From positions 2,542,001 through 2,606,000 of the forward strand of contig NZ_CP028475.1 in the NCBI RefSeq assembly GCF_003047105.1: DNA of 64,000 nucleotides, written 5' to 3'. The stretch comes from Celeribacter baekdonensis. Lineage in GTDB: Bacteria; Pseudomonadota; Alphaproteobacteria; Rhodobacterales; Rhodobacteraceae. Below the pieces are notes generated by a model. The model saw only the letters and a program-made list of their open reading frames with translations. It was not told the DNA's origin and ran no database searches. Below are positions 8,892 to 18,005 of this stretch, in pieces (the stretch's first letter is position 1; each line of letters opens with the position of its first letter). The position numbers were made by a program, and so were the translations under genes.

Positions 8892-8919
8892 AAAACGCCG
8901 CCCCAAAGGACGGCGTTTT
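8892..8919 (-). terminator. Rho-independent terminator of ilvD
   Basis: AAAACGCCG pairs with CGGCGTTTT. On the minus strand the hairpin ends in TTTTT and begins about 23 bases after the ilvD stop, so it terminates ilvD. The symmetric A/T flanks could also stop plus-strand transcripts. Confidence 0.85.
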
Positions 8920-8942
8920 CACATCTGATCGTTCGGCTTGGC

Positions 8943-10778
8943 TTACTCGGGCAAAATCCGAACCCCACCTTTGTCAGCCGCAGAGGCAAACAAGGCATAG
9001 GCTTTGAGCGCAGTAGAGACAGCACGCGGACGCACCTCGGCCGGGCCCCAAGGCAGTGGGCCTTTGGCAACACGGCGTTTTTCGATCTCGGCGTCTTCGA
9101 CTTTCAACTCAATCGTGCGATTCGGGATGTCGATCTCGATCACATCGCCCGTTTCCACCAGACCGATCAAACCACCCTCTTCGGCTTCCGGGCTAACATG
9201 GCCGATGGACAGGCCAGAGGTGCCACCAGAGAACCGACCATCGGTCAACAGGGCGCATTTTTTGCCCAAACCTTTGGATTTCAAATAGGACGTCGGGTAG
9301 AGCATTTCTTGCATCCCCGGACCACCGCGCGGGCCTTCGTAGCGGATCACAACGATGTCACCGGCTTCAACTTGGCGGGTCAAAATGGCGTTGACCGAGT
9401 CGTCTTGGGAATCAAACACGCGGGCTTTGCCGGTGAATTTGAGGATGGAGTCGTCCACCCCTGCCGTTTTCACGATACAGCCACGTTCCGCGATATTGCC
9501 GAACAAAACGGCCAAACCACCGTCTTTGGAAAACGCATGTTCGACAGAGCGGATCACGCCATTTTCGCGGTCGGTGTCGAGTTCTTTGTAGCGGTTCTCA
9601 GTGGAAAAAGCCTGTGTCGTGCGCACACCACCCGGCGCTGCCTTGAACAGGCTTTCAGCTTCGGGGTTGTTGGCAACGGAAATATCCCATTTCGCAATGG
9701 CTGCGGCCATCGTGTCGGAATGCACGGTGCTGACATCGCCGTGCAACAACCCGCCACGATACATCTGACCAAGGATCGAAAAGATGCCGCCGGCGCGGTG
9801 GACGTCTTCCATATGCACGTTGGGTACGGAGGGCGCGACCTTGCACAGCACCGGAACTTTGCGGGACAGGCGATCAATGTCATCCATGGTGAAATTCACG
9901 CCGCCCTCATAAGCGATGGCCAAAAGGTGCAGAACCGTGTTGGTCGAGCCGCCCATCGCAATATCAAGGGACATGGCATTTTCGAAGGCTTCAAAACGTG
10001 CGATGTCGCGCGGAAGCAGACCCGGAACCTCGTCTTCGTAATGCTTTTTGGTGATCTCAACGATCTTGCGACCCGCTTCCAAAAAGAGGTGTTTGCGATC
10101 CGCATGTGTCGCCAAAGTCGAGCCGTTGCCCGGCAAAGCCAGACCCAGAGCCTCGGCCAGACAGTTCATCGAGTTGGCAGTGAACATACCAGAGCAAGAC
10201 CCGCAAGTCGGACAGGCGGCGCGTTCAATCGCGTCAACCTGTTCGTCGGTGTATTTGTCATCAGCCGCCGACACCATCGCATCCACGAGGTCGAGCTTTT
10301 GCACGATGTCGCCATCTTGCACTTTGCCCGCTTCCATCGGGCCACCGGAGACGAAAATCACCGGAATGTTGAGGCGCATCGCGGCCATCATCATACCGGG
10401 GGTGATTTTATCGCAATTGGAGATACAGACCATCGCATCGGCGCAGTGCGCATTGACCATATACTCGACCGAATCCGCAATCAGTTCGCGCGAAGGCAGA
10501 GAATAAAGCATCCCGTCATGGCCCATGGCGATGCCGTCGTCGACCGCAATGGTGTTGAATTCTTTCGCCACACCACCCGCATTTTCAATCTCGCGCGCCA
10601 CCATTTGACCAAGGTCTTTGAGGTGAACGTGACCCGGTACAAACTGGGTAAACGAATTCACGACGGCGATGATCGGCTTGCCGAAATCGCTGTCGGTCAT
10701 GCCGGTTGCGCGCCAGAGGCCGCGGGCACCGGCCATGTTCCGGCCATGAGTGGAGCGGCGGGATTTGTAATGGGGCAT
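8943..10778 (-). CDS. ilvD: Dihydroxy-acid dehydratase
   Basis: A 611-residue enzyme that dehydrates 2,3-dihydroxy-isovalerate and 2,3-dihydroxy-3-methylvalerate, the step before the final transamination of valine and isoleucine synthesis. Iron-sulfur ligands are visible in [11 protein letters not shown] and in [38 protein letters not shown] and [18 protein letters not shown] are hallmark segments. Length matches the E. coli IlvD class. The branched-chain aminotransferase gene that completes the pathway lies about 31 kb away at 41890. A LacI-type regulator gene is immediately upstream on the same strand. Confidence 0.97.
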   Translation of the reverse strand: MPHYKSRRSTHGRNMAGARGLWRATGMTDSDFGKPIIAVVNSFTQFVPGHVHLKDLGQMVAREIENAGGVAKEFNTIAVDDGIAMGHDGMLYSLPSRELIADSVEYMVNAHCADAMVCISNCDKITPGMMMAAMRLNIPVIFVSGGPMEAGKVQDGDIVQKLDLVDAMVSAADDKYTDEQVDAIERAACPTCGSCSGMFTANSMNCLAEALGLALPGNGSTLATHADRKHLFLEAGRKIVEITKKHYEDEVPGLLPRDIARFEAFENAMSLDIAMGGSTNTVLHLLAIAYEGGVNFTMDDIDRLSRKVPVLCKVAPSVPNVHMEDVHRAGGIFSILGQMYRGGLLHGDVSTVHSDTMAAAIAKWDISVANNPEAESLFKAAPGGVRTTQAFSTENRYKELDTDRENGVIRSVEHAFSKDGGLAVLFGNIAERGCIVKTAGVDDSILKFTGKARVFDSQDDSVNAILTRQVEAGDIVVIRYEGPRGGPGMQEMLYPTSYLKSKGLGKKCALLTDGRFSGGTSGLSIGHVSPEAEEGGLIGLVETGDVIEIDIPNRTIELKVEDAEIEKRRVAKGPLPWGPAEVRPRAVSTALKAYALFASAADKGGVRILPE

Positions 10779-10831
10779 AGTTTTGGCTTTCGTTCTGTAA
10801 CGTCAGTTTCATCCGCAAAACGCTGCGGGTC

Positions 10832-10860
10832 TGATGCTCCATACGGCTTTCGGAGCATCA
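10832..10860. other. Hairpin between lacI-type regulator and ilvD
   Basis: TGATGCTCC and GGAGCATCA form a perfect 9-bp stem with an 11-base loop, in the 110-base gap between the two minus-strand genes. On the minus strand there is no T-run after it, so it could be a weak terminator, an RNA processing site or a regulatory palindrome for ilvD. Confidence 0.45.
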
Positions 10861-10892
10861 TTTCCAGTCTGGATGGTGTGGCGCGTACGGGT

Positions 10893-11951
10893 TTAAAGTG
10901 GCTTTTTCTTGCGTTTCAACGTGTCACCAAACTCAAGAGACGGCTCAAGCGTGATGATTTCGCCACCCGGCGCGTCAGGATTGTCGACGCGTTTTGCAAT
11001 AATTTCCGCCGCTGCGCGCCCCACCTCAACCCGACAGGCGTCCATCGTCGCCAGCTTGCGCGGCAAGCCGTCGAGGAACTCAATCCCGTTGAAGCCCGCC
11101 AGCCCAATTTCGCCCGGCACATCAATGCCGTTGTCGAGACAATACAAAAGCCCACCGGCCCCGATCATATCATTGGAATAATAGAGAAAATCCAAAGGCT
11201 CTTCTTGGTTCCGCTGCAACATTGCCTCGGTCATTTCACGGCCTTTGGCCAAGGCCGAGCCGCCCGAATAAAACTCGCTATCCGCGATTTCCAACCCGGC
11301 TTTCGCCAAGGTTTCGGTAAACCCTTCAAACCGTTTGCGCGCCCGGTGATCGAGCGGCATTTTGGTGCCCAGAAACCCGATCCGTTTGTATCCGGCATCA
11401 ATGATCGCCTGCGCCATTTTGCGACCCGCGCGACGGTGCGAAATGCCCACGGCGGAATCAATCGGTTCACCATCCGTGTCCATGATTTCGACAATCGGGA
11501 TGCCTGCGGCCCCCATCATCGCCTTCGCCGCTTCGGTGTGTTCAAGCCCGGCAATGATCACGCCCGAAGGCCGCCAAGACAACATTTGATACAGAACCGT
11601 CTCTTCGCGTTCGGGTTTGTAATTTGTCACGCCCACAACCGGCTGCAATTCGGTGTCATCCAAGATTTGCGAAATGCCAGTCATCACCTCAGGAAACACC
11701 ATGTTCGACATCGACGGGATGATCACGGCAACAAGGTTCACGCGAGAAGACGCCAAAGCACCAGCGATTTTGTTGGGCACATAGCCAAGCTCGCGCGCCG
11801 CTTCCAAAACCTTGGCGCGGGTGGCCTCGGAGACATCGCCGCGGTTGCGCAACACCCGACTGACGGTCATCTCGGACACCCCGGAGGCCTCTGACACGTC
11901 GCGCAACGTCAATGGTCTCTTGGAAGGTGTTTTCCCTGAACCCTGCGACAT
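10893..11951 (-). CDS. LacI-family transcriptional regulator, GntR-gluconate-like
   Basis: A 352-residue repressor-type protein. The N-terminal helix-turn-helix is LRDVSEASGVSEMTVSRVLR, followed by hinge residues LGYVPNKIAGALAS and a periplasmic-binding-protein-like effector domain. The effector domain resembles E. coli GntR/IdnR more than LacI (MLSWRPSGVIIAGLEHTE, AGIPIVEIMD), which suggests a sugar acid ligand. The ATG at 11951 has AGGAGG nine bases upstream; the open frame extends further but lacks conservation. A matching palindrome lies 80 bases upstream. No gluconate genes are in the window, so its targets are unknown. Confidence 0.88.
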   Translation of the reverse strand: MSQGSGKTPSKRPLTLRDVSEASGVSEMTVSRVLRNRGDVSEATRAKVLEAARELGYVPNKIAGALASSRVNLVAVIIPSMSNMVFPEVMTGISQILDDTELQPVVGVTNYKPEREETVLYQMLSWRPSGVIIAGLEHTEAAKAMMGAAGIPIVEIMDTDGEPIDSAVGISHRRAGRKMAQAIIDAGYKRIGFLGTKMPLDHRARKRFEGFTETLAKAGLEIADSEFYSGGSALAKGREMTEAMLQRNQEEPLDFLYYSNDMIGAGGLLYCLDNGIDVPGEIGLAGFNGIEFLDGLPRKLATMDACRVEVGRAAAEIIAKRVDNPDAPGGEIITLEPSLEFGDTLKRKKKPL

Positions 11952-12007
11952 AATCTTAGCCTCCTGTAAAATTTTAAATTTCCACCACTCTACAATATAA
12001 ATCGCCC

Positions 12008-12036
12008 TTGTCCACGCGTTGCAACATGTATATGTT
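12008..12036 (+). promoter_or_regulatory. Possible plus-strand promoter overlapping the operator
   Basis: TTGTCC (12008-12013) and TATGTT (12031-12036) are spaced 17 bases, a loose sigma-70 match. It would start a plus-strand transcript near 12042, with no protein gene before the terminator at 12154-12191. Confidence 0.3.
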
Positions 12037-12046
12037 AACGCTAACA
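12032..12046. promoter_or_regulatory. Operator palindrome for the LacI/GntR-type regulator
   Basis: ATGTTAACGCTAACA is a near-perfect inverted repeat centred on CG. It matches the form ATGTTA-N4-TAACAT known for E. coli GntR/IdnR gluconate operators. It lies 80 bases upstream of the regulator start, consistent with autoregulation, and overlaps the candidate promoter on the opposite strand. Confidence 0.65.
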
Positions 12047-12191
12047 AGTTTGCTCGGTTTCACCACGATCCGTTTTTAGGCGCTGCTGAAATCTGGCATA
12101 AAAAATCCGAATGCCCTGCAAGCTCTCTAACTGTCAGTGCTGTTTCGGATTTCAAAGGGGGAGTGGTGGGCCAAATTCGCTCCCCCTTTTT
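12042..12191 (+). ncRNA. Candidate small RNA with terminator
   Basis: No plus-strand gene lies upstream, yet this stretch has two tandem hairpins. The first pairs AAATCCGAA (12103-12111) with TTCGGATTT (12144-12152). The second pairs AAAGGGGGAG (12154-12163) with CTCCCCCTTT (12180-12189) and ends in TTTTT, a canonical terminator. A promoter-like sequence and the LacI-type operator sit just upstream. Together these suggest a ~150-nt transcript under that regulator. No SD-preceded reading frame was found inside. This is inference from structure. Confidence 0.4.
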
Positions 12192-12303
12192 CACTTTCCT
12201 GATCAAGCATCCCCGCCAATACAGCCCCCACCACCGCCCAGCACAAAACCCACGCTTGGCTCTTGTGTCACAGACCCCTCACCCGCTAAACACCTGCGCG
12301 TGT

Positions 12304-12380
12304 GGTCCCGTGGCTCAACTGGATAGAGCAGCCCCCTCCTAAGGGGCAGGTTGCAGGTTCGAATCCTGCCGGGGTCACCA
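12304..12380 (+). tRNA. tRNA-Arg (anticodon CCT)
   Basis: A 77-nt cloverleaf including an encoded CCA. The acceptor GGTCCCG pairs with CGGGGTC (two wobbles), the anticodon stem GCCCC/GGGGC encloses a CTCCTAA loop with anticodon CCT, and the T arm reads GCAGGTTCGAATCCTGC. It decodes AGG. Confidence 0.95.
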
Positions 12381-12416
12381 AAAACTCTGTAAAGAGGAGA
12401 ATCCCTCCGCCTAACG

Positions 12417-12520
12417 CCCACAAGAACAGCTCTGCCAAAGAGGACGGCATTGCAGTGTCATGAAGCGGTGCGTTGACTCTGCGGGGAGCAGCGTGAGAGT
12501 TTGGTTCATGTTCTTGTGGG
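12417..12520 (+). promoter_or_regulatory. 12-bp inverted repeat that includes the macroglobulin ribosome site
   Basis: CCCACAAGAACA at 12417-12428 is the exact reverse complement of TGTTCTTGTGGG at 12509-12520. The right arm contains the GGG of the GGGAG ribosome-binding site used by the ATG at 12530. If transcribed together, pairing would bury that site. Alternatively the two arms are a protein-binding site. Confidence 0.45.
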
Positions 12521-12529
12521 AGAGTCGTT

Positions 12530-15500
12530 ATGCGTTGTCTTTTTGGTGTTGTTATTGTCCTTCTCAGCCTTGCGACTCCGGCGCTTTCACAGGACCCATT
12601 GCCCGAAAAGCGGTTGATCAACACGCGAAATGTCGACTTTTATGGGGCTGATTTACAATCCATTTTCGACACCACCCTTGAAAGCTGTGAGCGCACCTGC
12701 CTCAACGATGCCCAGTGCAAAGCATTCACGTTCAACGCCCGCTCCGGCGCCTGTTTTCCAAAATCCACGATCTCAGAGCGCAAAGCCTATGACGGCGCCA
12801 TTTCCGGTGAGGTGATTACAATACCGACAGCCACGCGCGATCTGGCGCGGTCCTTGTCCAACGATCTCAAGTTTCTGACAGCATCCGATTTTGAGGCGGC
12901 ACGTCGGCAAACTCAGAGCCTTGGGGCGACGACCTTGGCCGGGAGTTGGTCGGTCGAAGAGATGCTCGACGCCTATTTTGCGCGGCTTGATGCGGGTGAC
13001 ACGGTCACAGCCCTCGATTGGCTGGGAGGGGCAGTGGCACGCACTGATGATCCCGACCTGTGGCAGGTCTATGCCGCCCGCATGATACACCTTGGCGAAG
13101 AGAAGAACCGCAAAAACAACACCCTCCGTGAGGCGATGATGCCAACGGCGATCAATGCCTATCTGCGCCAAACCGACGGAGCCAAACGCACTGAAGCACT
13201 TGTGACATTGGCGCGCGCGCTGGATGTCCTGGACCGGGGTCAAGATCAACTTCCGCCCCTGCGTTTGGCGCAAAGCCTCGCTCCGAGCGCAGAAGGTGCC
13301 CGCCTTTTGGAGCGTGCCGAACGCCTCTATGGGTTTCAAATCACAGATCACACAGTGGACAGCGACATTGCGCTGCCTCAGATTTGTGTGGCTTTCAATC
13401 GAGATTTGGTCCGCACCGGCGTTGACTATGGCACATATGTCGGTCTGGAGGACGCGACGCTTGCGGTGACGGCGGAGGATCGGTCGCTCTGCATCGAAGG
13501 CGTTGAACATGGTGCCCGCTATGCCCTGACCTTTCGCAAAGGCTTGCCCTCAGAGAGCGGCGAAAAATTGGCGCGTGATGTGACGCTCGATGTCTATATC
13601 CGCGATCGTGCACCAGAGATCAGTTTCCCCGGTCGCACCTATGTTTTGCCGCGCACACCGGATGCCGGTCTGCCGGTGGAAACCGTGAACGTGGACCAGT
13701 TGGACCTACGCCTGCGCCGGATCAGTGATCGCAACCTTGTTGCCGCTATCCGCGAAGATTATTTTGGTCGCCCACTGGCCTATTATGAAGAACGCTATTT
13801 CTCTCGCGACTACGCCGAAGATGTCTGGTCCGGGCAGGGCGAGGTTCAGAACACACTTAACAAAACCATGCTCACGCGCCTGCCGCTTGCGGGGCCTCTG
13901 GCCGATTTGGATCCCGGCATCTATGTGCTGAGTGCAGATTTACCGGATGCTGACCCCTATGATGGCACCGGCGCAACCCAGTGGTTTGTGGTGTCTGATC
14001 TCGGCCTGACAAGTCTCAGCGGCACAGAGGGGTTGCATGTCTATGTCCGTAGCTTGGGGAATGCCACCCCGCGCGATGGTGTCGCGGTCGATCTGATTTC
14101 TCGCTCCAACCGCGTGCTTGGCGCGGCGATCACAGATCAAGACGGACATGCGATGTTTGACGCCGGGCTGACGCGTGGCACGGATGGAACCGCACCCGCC
14201 ATGCTCATCGCCCGTGCCAACACGGGTACGGATGCCGAGGATATGGTGTTCCTATCACTGACTGATCCGGCCTTTGACCTGTCTGATCGCGGTGTTGAGG
14301 GGATGCCCCCTGCCCCACCGATTGACGTGTTTCTGGCCACAGATCGCGACGCCTATCGCCCCGGAGAAACCGTTCATGTGAGCGCTTTGATGCGCGACAC
14401 AGAGGTCAAATCCATCTCGGATTTACCGCTCACGGCGATCCTGACCCGACCCGATGGGGTCGAGTATAGCCGTACACTGTCCAAAGCGGCCCGCGCGGGC
14501 GGACATGTGTTTGACCTGCCTTTGGGCACGACGGTGTCGCGTGGCACATGGCGGCTGGACCTGCGTTCCGATCTTGAGGCCCCGGCGCTGGCCTCCACCT
14601 CGCTTTTGGTCGAGGATTTCCTGCCCGAGCGCATTGATTTCGACCTCAGCTTGCCCGATGGCCCTATCCGCGCCGGAGACACGCCGCCACTGACGGTCGA
14701 CGCCCGCTATCTCTTTGGGGCACCCGGCGCGGACCTGTCGGTCGAGGGCACTGTGCGCCTGGCAAGAGCAAACGGGCTGGAGGAATGGCCGGGATTTCTC
14801 TTTGGTCTTTATGACGACGCCGCCAGCCCGGTGACCCGCAGCTTTGGCGATGGTCTCAAAACCGATGCTCAGGGCAGAGCCGTCGTGCCACTTGAGCTTC
14901 CCAACGGCGCAGAGATGACGGACCCTTTGATGGCCACCATCACCACGCGCGTCGCCGAAGGGTCAGGACGCCCCGTTGAGCGCCGCCTCACCCATCCGCT
15001 TGCGCTCTCTGGACCGGTGATCGGCATTCGCCCCGGATTTGATGGGCTTGTGGGTGAAGGCGATGAGGCTCGCTTTGCGGTGATCGGCCTCGATACGGAA
15101 GCGACCGCGACACCCATGCCGCTGCGGTGGACGGTGAACCGTCTCGAACGCCATTACAGATGGTATCAGATCGACGGCTCATGGGATTGGGACGTCAGCA
15201 CCACACGCAAAGCGGTTGCCTCTGGTGATCTGATGACCGGCGCTGATCCCGTCACCCTGTCGGCGCCTGTCGACTGGGGCGAATATGAGCTTGTTGTGGA
15301 GCAGGTGGGTGGGATCTATGCGGCGTCTTCCTATGCGTTTTCGGCGGGCTGGTATGTGCCCGCAGGCGCGGACAGCCCTGACACCTTAGAAATGTCGCTC
15401 GACCGAGACAGCTACACCCCCGGCGACACCGCAAAGTTGCGGCTTATGTCACGCTACGATGGCACGGCTTTGATCGCGGTGATGTCGAACCACGTGATCG

Positions 15501-17977
15501 CCACGCAATCCGTGACGGTGCGTGAGGGCGAAAACATGATCCCGGTGCCTGTGACCAAAGCGTGGGGCACAGGGGCTTACGTGACCGTACAAGCGATCCG
15601 GCCAATGGATGTGTCTGGCGGTTTGAATCCGGCGCGCGCCCTTGGGCTGGTCTATGCCGCAATCGACCCCGGCGCGCGGGCCTTGTCCGTCTCGATCGAG
15701 GCCTCTGACACCGTCGATCCCCGCGGACCGCTGCCGACCGTGGTCCATGTCGAGGGCACGGAAGGCACCGCCTATGTCACCCTCGCGGCGGTCGATCTTG
15801 GGGTGCTCAACCTCACCGGTTTTGACAGCCCCGATCCTATTGCGCATTACTTTGGCCAGCGCCGACTTGGCGTCGAAATCCGCGATCTCTATGGCCGCCT
15901 CATCGACGGCATGAACGGCGCAGCGGGGCAAATCCGCTCTGGGGGCGATGCCTCCGGCGGGATGCAACGCGAAGCGCCACCACCGACCGAAGACCTCGTC
16001 GCCTATTTCAGTGGCCCTGTCGAAATAGGTGCCGATGGCACCGCGCAGATCTCTTTTGACATGCCTTCATTCAACGGCACCGTGCGGCTGATGGCCGTGG
16101 CATGGAGCGACACCGGCGTTGGTGCCGCAGAGCGTGACGTTTTGGTCCGTGATCCGGTGGTGGTCACCGCAAGTTTGCCGCCGTTTCTCGCCCCCGGCGA
16201 CACCGCGCAAATGCTTTTGGAATTTGTGCACACAGAAGGCCCAGCTGGAGACATGGCTTTGGCCGTATCCGCTCCGGGGCTGACCCTTGGCGCTGGCATT
16301 CCCGAAACACTCACCCTCAACGAGCAGAGCAAACTGTCCTTGCGCGTTCCGGTCTCTGCCACCGTGCCGGGCGACTATGAAATGACCGTGTCCCTGACCA
16401 CCCCCGCTGGCAAGGTTTTGACCAAAGACCTGCGTGTTCCGGTGCGGGTGAATGATCCGCAGATTTCCGAAACCCGCCGCTTTGCGTTGCAATCGGGCCG
16501 CAGCTTTACCCTGAACCAAGACGTCTTTACCGCCTTCCGTCCCGGCACAGGATCAGCTCTGATCACCGCTGGGCCTCTGGCTCGGTTTGATGTGCCGGGG
16601 CTGCTGCGGGGCTTGGATTTATATCCTTATGGCTGCACCGAACAACTCACCAGCCGCGCCCTCCCTCTTTTGTATTTTGATGAGGTCGCGCACTCTATGG
16701 GTATGGCCAAAGAGGCGGATCTTGATGTGCGTCTTGCGGAGGCCGTGCGTCGGATTTTGACCCGACAAGACAGCAATGGCGCCTTTGGTCTCTGGCAGCC
16801 AGGCAATGGCGATTTCTGGCTGGATGCCTATGTCAGTGATTTCCTGTCACGAGCCCGTGCACAGGGCGTGGAGGTGCCGGACGTCGCCTTTCGCGCCGCG
16901 ATGGACAACCTGCGCAATCAAATCTCCTACGCCTCTGATTTTGAGGTCGATAGAAATGGCGGCGGCGTGGCTTTGGCCTATGCTTTGATGGTGTTGGCAC
17001 GCGAAGGCGCGGCACGGGTCGGGGATCTGCGCTATTATGCGGATGAAAAATCCACAGATTTCGCCACCCCGCTTGCCCAAGCACAACTGGGCGCGGCACT
17101 GGCCTATTACGGCGATCAACCACGTGCAGACCGTCTCTTTGCCCGTGCGGCATCTACGGTCTCGCAACAGGCCACGCGCCCCGAGCCCGCCGTGTGGCGC
17201 GATGACTACGGCAGCACCCTGCGCGATGCCGCCGGGATCATCAGTCTCGCAGCAGAAGCGGGCAGCGCAGCGGTGGACCTCAATGCCCTTGTCCGGCTGA
17301 TATCCAACCCAGAGCGAGGGCGTTCAACACAGGAAATGACATGGAGCCTTTTGGCCGCGCATGATGTGCTGTCTGATCCAAATACCGCTGGGCTTTCGGT
17401 CGATGGTGCAAATGTGAACGGTGCCTTTGTGCGCTTGCTTGAGGACCAGACAGAGATGAGTCCCATCACACTCACCAACACAGCAAGCACGGACACCGAT
17501 CTGACGTTGACCACCTTTGGTGTGCCCTCTGGTCCGGTGCAGGCATCGGGCTATGGCTTTGCCATCACACGCACCTATTATACCCCTGAGGGGGTACCCG
17601 TAAGCGGCGCTGTGCCACAGGGTACGCGTCTTGTCGTGGTGCTCGACATCGCCCCATCAGAGGCCCAAGGTGGGCGGCTGATGATCGACGATCCACTGCC
17701 TGCCGGGCTTGAAATCGACAACCCGCATCTGATTTCGTCGGGAGATATGTCGGATATGGAGTGGCTTGAAACGGCTTATGTCGAGCATGCCGAATTCCGC
17801 TCCGATCGGTTCTTGGCCCAAGTGAACCGTACCGATGCCAAGCGGTTCCAATTGGCCTATGTTGTGCGCGCCATCACCCCCGGCACGTATCATCAACCGG
17901 CGGCTTCCGTCGAGGATATGTACCGACCGCAATACATGGCGCACACCGCCTCCGGTCGGTTCATCGTGACCGAATGA
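12530..17977 (+). CDS. Bacterial alpha-2-macroglobulin with N-terminal PAN/apple-like domain
   Basis: A 1815-residue periplasmic protein thought to trap proteases that breach the envelope. Residues 1-20 are a signal peptide (VVIVLLSLATPALS) with no lipobox Cys, unlike E. coli YfhM. A PAN/apple-like Cys-rich domain follows (residues ~35-75; SCERTCLNDAQCKAFTFN). Then come tandem macroglobulin beta domains and the thioester motif YPYGCTEQ with Cys1369, Glu1371 and Gln1372, within an alpha/alpha toroid (RQDSNGAFGLWQ). The gene is followed within 25 bases by pbpC, the classic pairing that links protease defence to cell-wall repair. GGGAG lies seven bases before the ATG. Confidence 0.93.
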   Translation: MRCLFGVVIVLLSLATPALSQDPLPEKRLINTRNVDFYGADLQSIFDTTLESCERTCLNDAQCKAFTFNARSGACFPKSTISERKAYDGAISGEVITIPTATRDLARSLSNDLKFLTASDFEAARRQTQSLGATTLAGSWSVEEMLDAYFARLDAGDTVTALDWLGGAVARTDDPDLWQVYAARMIHLGEEKNRKNNTLREAMMPTAINAYLRQTDGAKRTEALVTLARALDVLDRGQDQLPPLRLAQSLAPSAEGARLLERAERLYGFQITDHTVDSDIALPQICVAFNRDLVRTGVDYGTYVGLEDATLAVTAEDRSLCIEGVEHGARYALTFRKGLPSESGEKLARDVTLDVYIRDRAPEISFPGRTYVLPRTPDAGLPVETVNVDQLDLRLRRISDRNLVAAIREDYFGRPLAYYEERYFSRDYAEDVWSGQGEVQNTLNKTMLTRLPLAGPLADLDPGIYVLSADLPDADPYDGTGATQWFVVSDLGLTSLSGTEGLHVYVRSLGNATPRDGVAVDLISRSNRVLGAAITDQDGHAMFDAGLTRGTDGTAPAMLIARANTGTDAEDMVFLSLTDPAFDLSDRGVEGMPPAPPIDVFLATDRDAYRPGETVHVSALMRDTEVKSISDLPLTAILTRPDGVEYSRTLSKAARAGGHVFDLPLGTTVSRGTWRLDLRSDLEAPALASTSLLVEDFLPERIDFDLSLPDGPIRAGDTPPLTVDARYLFGAPGADLSVEGTVRLARANGLEEWPGFLFGLYDDAASPVTRSFGDGLKTDAQGRAVVPLELPNGAEMTDPLMATITTRVAEGSGRPVERRLTHPLALSGPVIGIRPGFDGLVGEGDEARFAVIGLDTEATATPMPLRWTVNRLERHYRWYQIDGSWDWDVSTTRKAVASGDLMTGADPVTLSAPVDWGEYELVVEQVGGIYAASSYAFSAGWYVPAGADSPDTLEMSLDRDSYTPGDTAKLRLMSRYDGTALIAVMSNHVIATQSVTVREGENMIPVPVTKAWGTGAYVTVQAIRPMDVSGGLNPARALGLVYAAIDPGARALSVSIEASDTVDPRGPLPTVVHVEGTEGTAYVTLAAVDLGVLNLTGFDSPDPIAHYFGQRRLGVEIRDLYGRLIDGMNGAAGQIRSGGDASGGMQREAPPPTEDLVAYFSGPVEIGADGTAQISFDMPSFNGTVRLMAVAWSDTGVGAAERDVLVRDPVVVTASLPPFLAPGDTAQMLLEFVHTEGPAGDMALAVSAPGLTLGAGIPETLTLNEQSKLSLRVPVSATVPGDYEMTVSLTTPAGKVLTKDLRVPVRVNDPQISETRRFALQSGRSFTLNQDVFTAFRPGTGSALITAGPLARFDVPGLLRGLDLYPYGCTEQLTSRALPLLYFDEVAHSMGMAKEADLDVRLAEAVRRILTRQDSNGAFGLWQPGNGDFWLDAYVSDFLSRARAQGVEVPDVAFRAAMDNLRNQISYASDFEVDRNGGGVALAYALMVLAREGAARVGDLRYYADEKSTDFATPLAQAQLGAALAYYGDQPRADRLFARAASTVSQQATRPEPAVWRDDYGSTLRDAAGIISLAAEAGSAAVDLNALVRLISNPERGRSTQEMTWSLLAAHDVLSDPNTAGLSVDGANVNGAFVRLLEDQTEMSPITLTNTASTDTDLTLTTFGVPSGPVQASGYGFAITRTYYTPEGVPVSGAVPQGTRLVVVLDIAPSEAQGGRLMIDDPLPAGLEIDNPHLISSGDMSDMEWLETAYVEHAEFRSDRFLAQVNRTDAKRFQLAYVVRAITPGTYHQPAASVEDMYRPQYMAHTASGRFIVTE

Positions 17978-17987
17978 GGATGGCCGA

Positions 17988-18005
17988 ATGACACAGACAG
18001 CATGA
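17988..18005 (+). other. Five-codon mini-ORF overlapping the pbpC start
   Basis: GAGGA at 17976-17980 is ideally spaced from an ATG at 17988 that opens ATG ACA CAG ACA GCA TGA. Its stop overlaps the pbpC ATG (GCATGA). pbpC itself has no good ribosome site, so it may be translated by reinitiation after this peptide. Confidence 0.35.

Noticed and set aside
9198..11894. 898-codon plus-strand open frame opposite ilvD and the LacI-type gene
   Set aside because: It spans two well-supported genes and is rich in His/Arg/Gln as expected for antisense of GC-biased codons; no ribosome site or known domain.
12111..12326. 71-codon plus-strand open frame starting inside the candidate small RNA
   Set aside because: No ribosome site, runs through the terminator and into tRNA-Arg.
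12203..12421. Minus-strand open frame containing GRIRTCNLPLRRG
   Set aside because: It is the antisense translation of tRNA-Arg, a well-known false gene.
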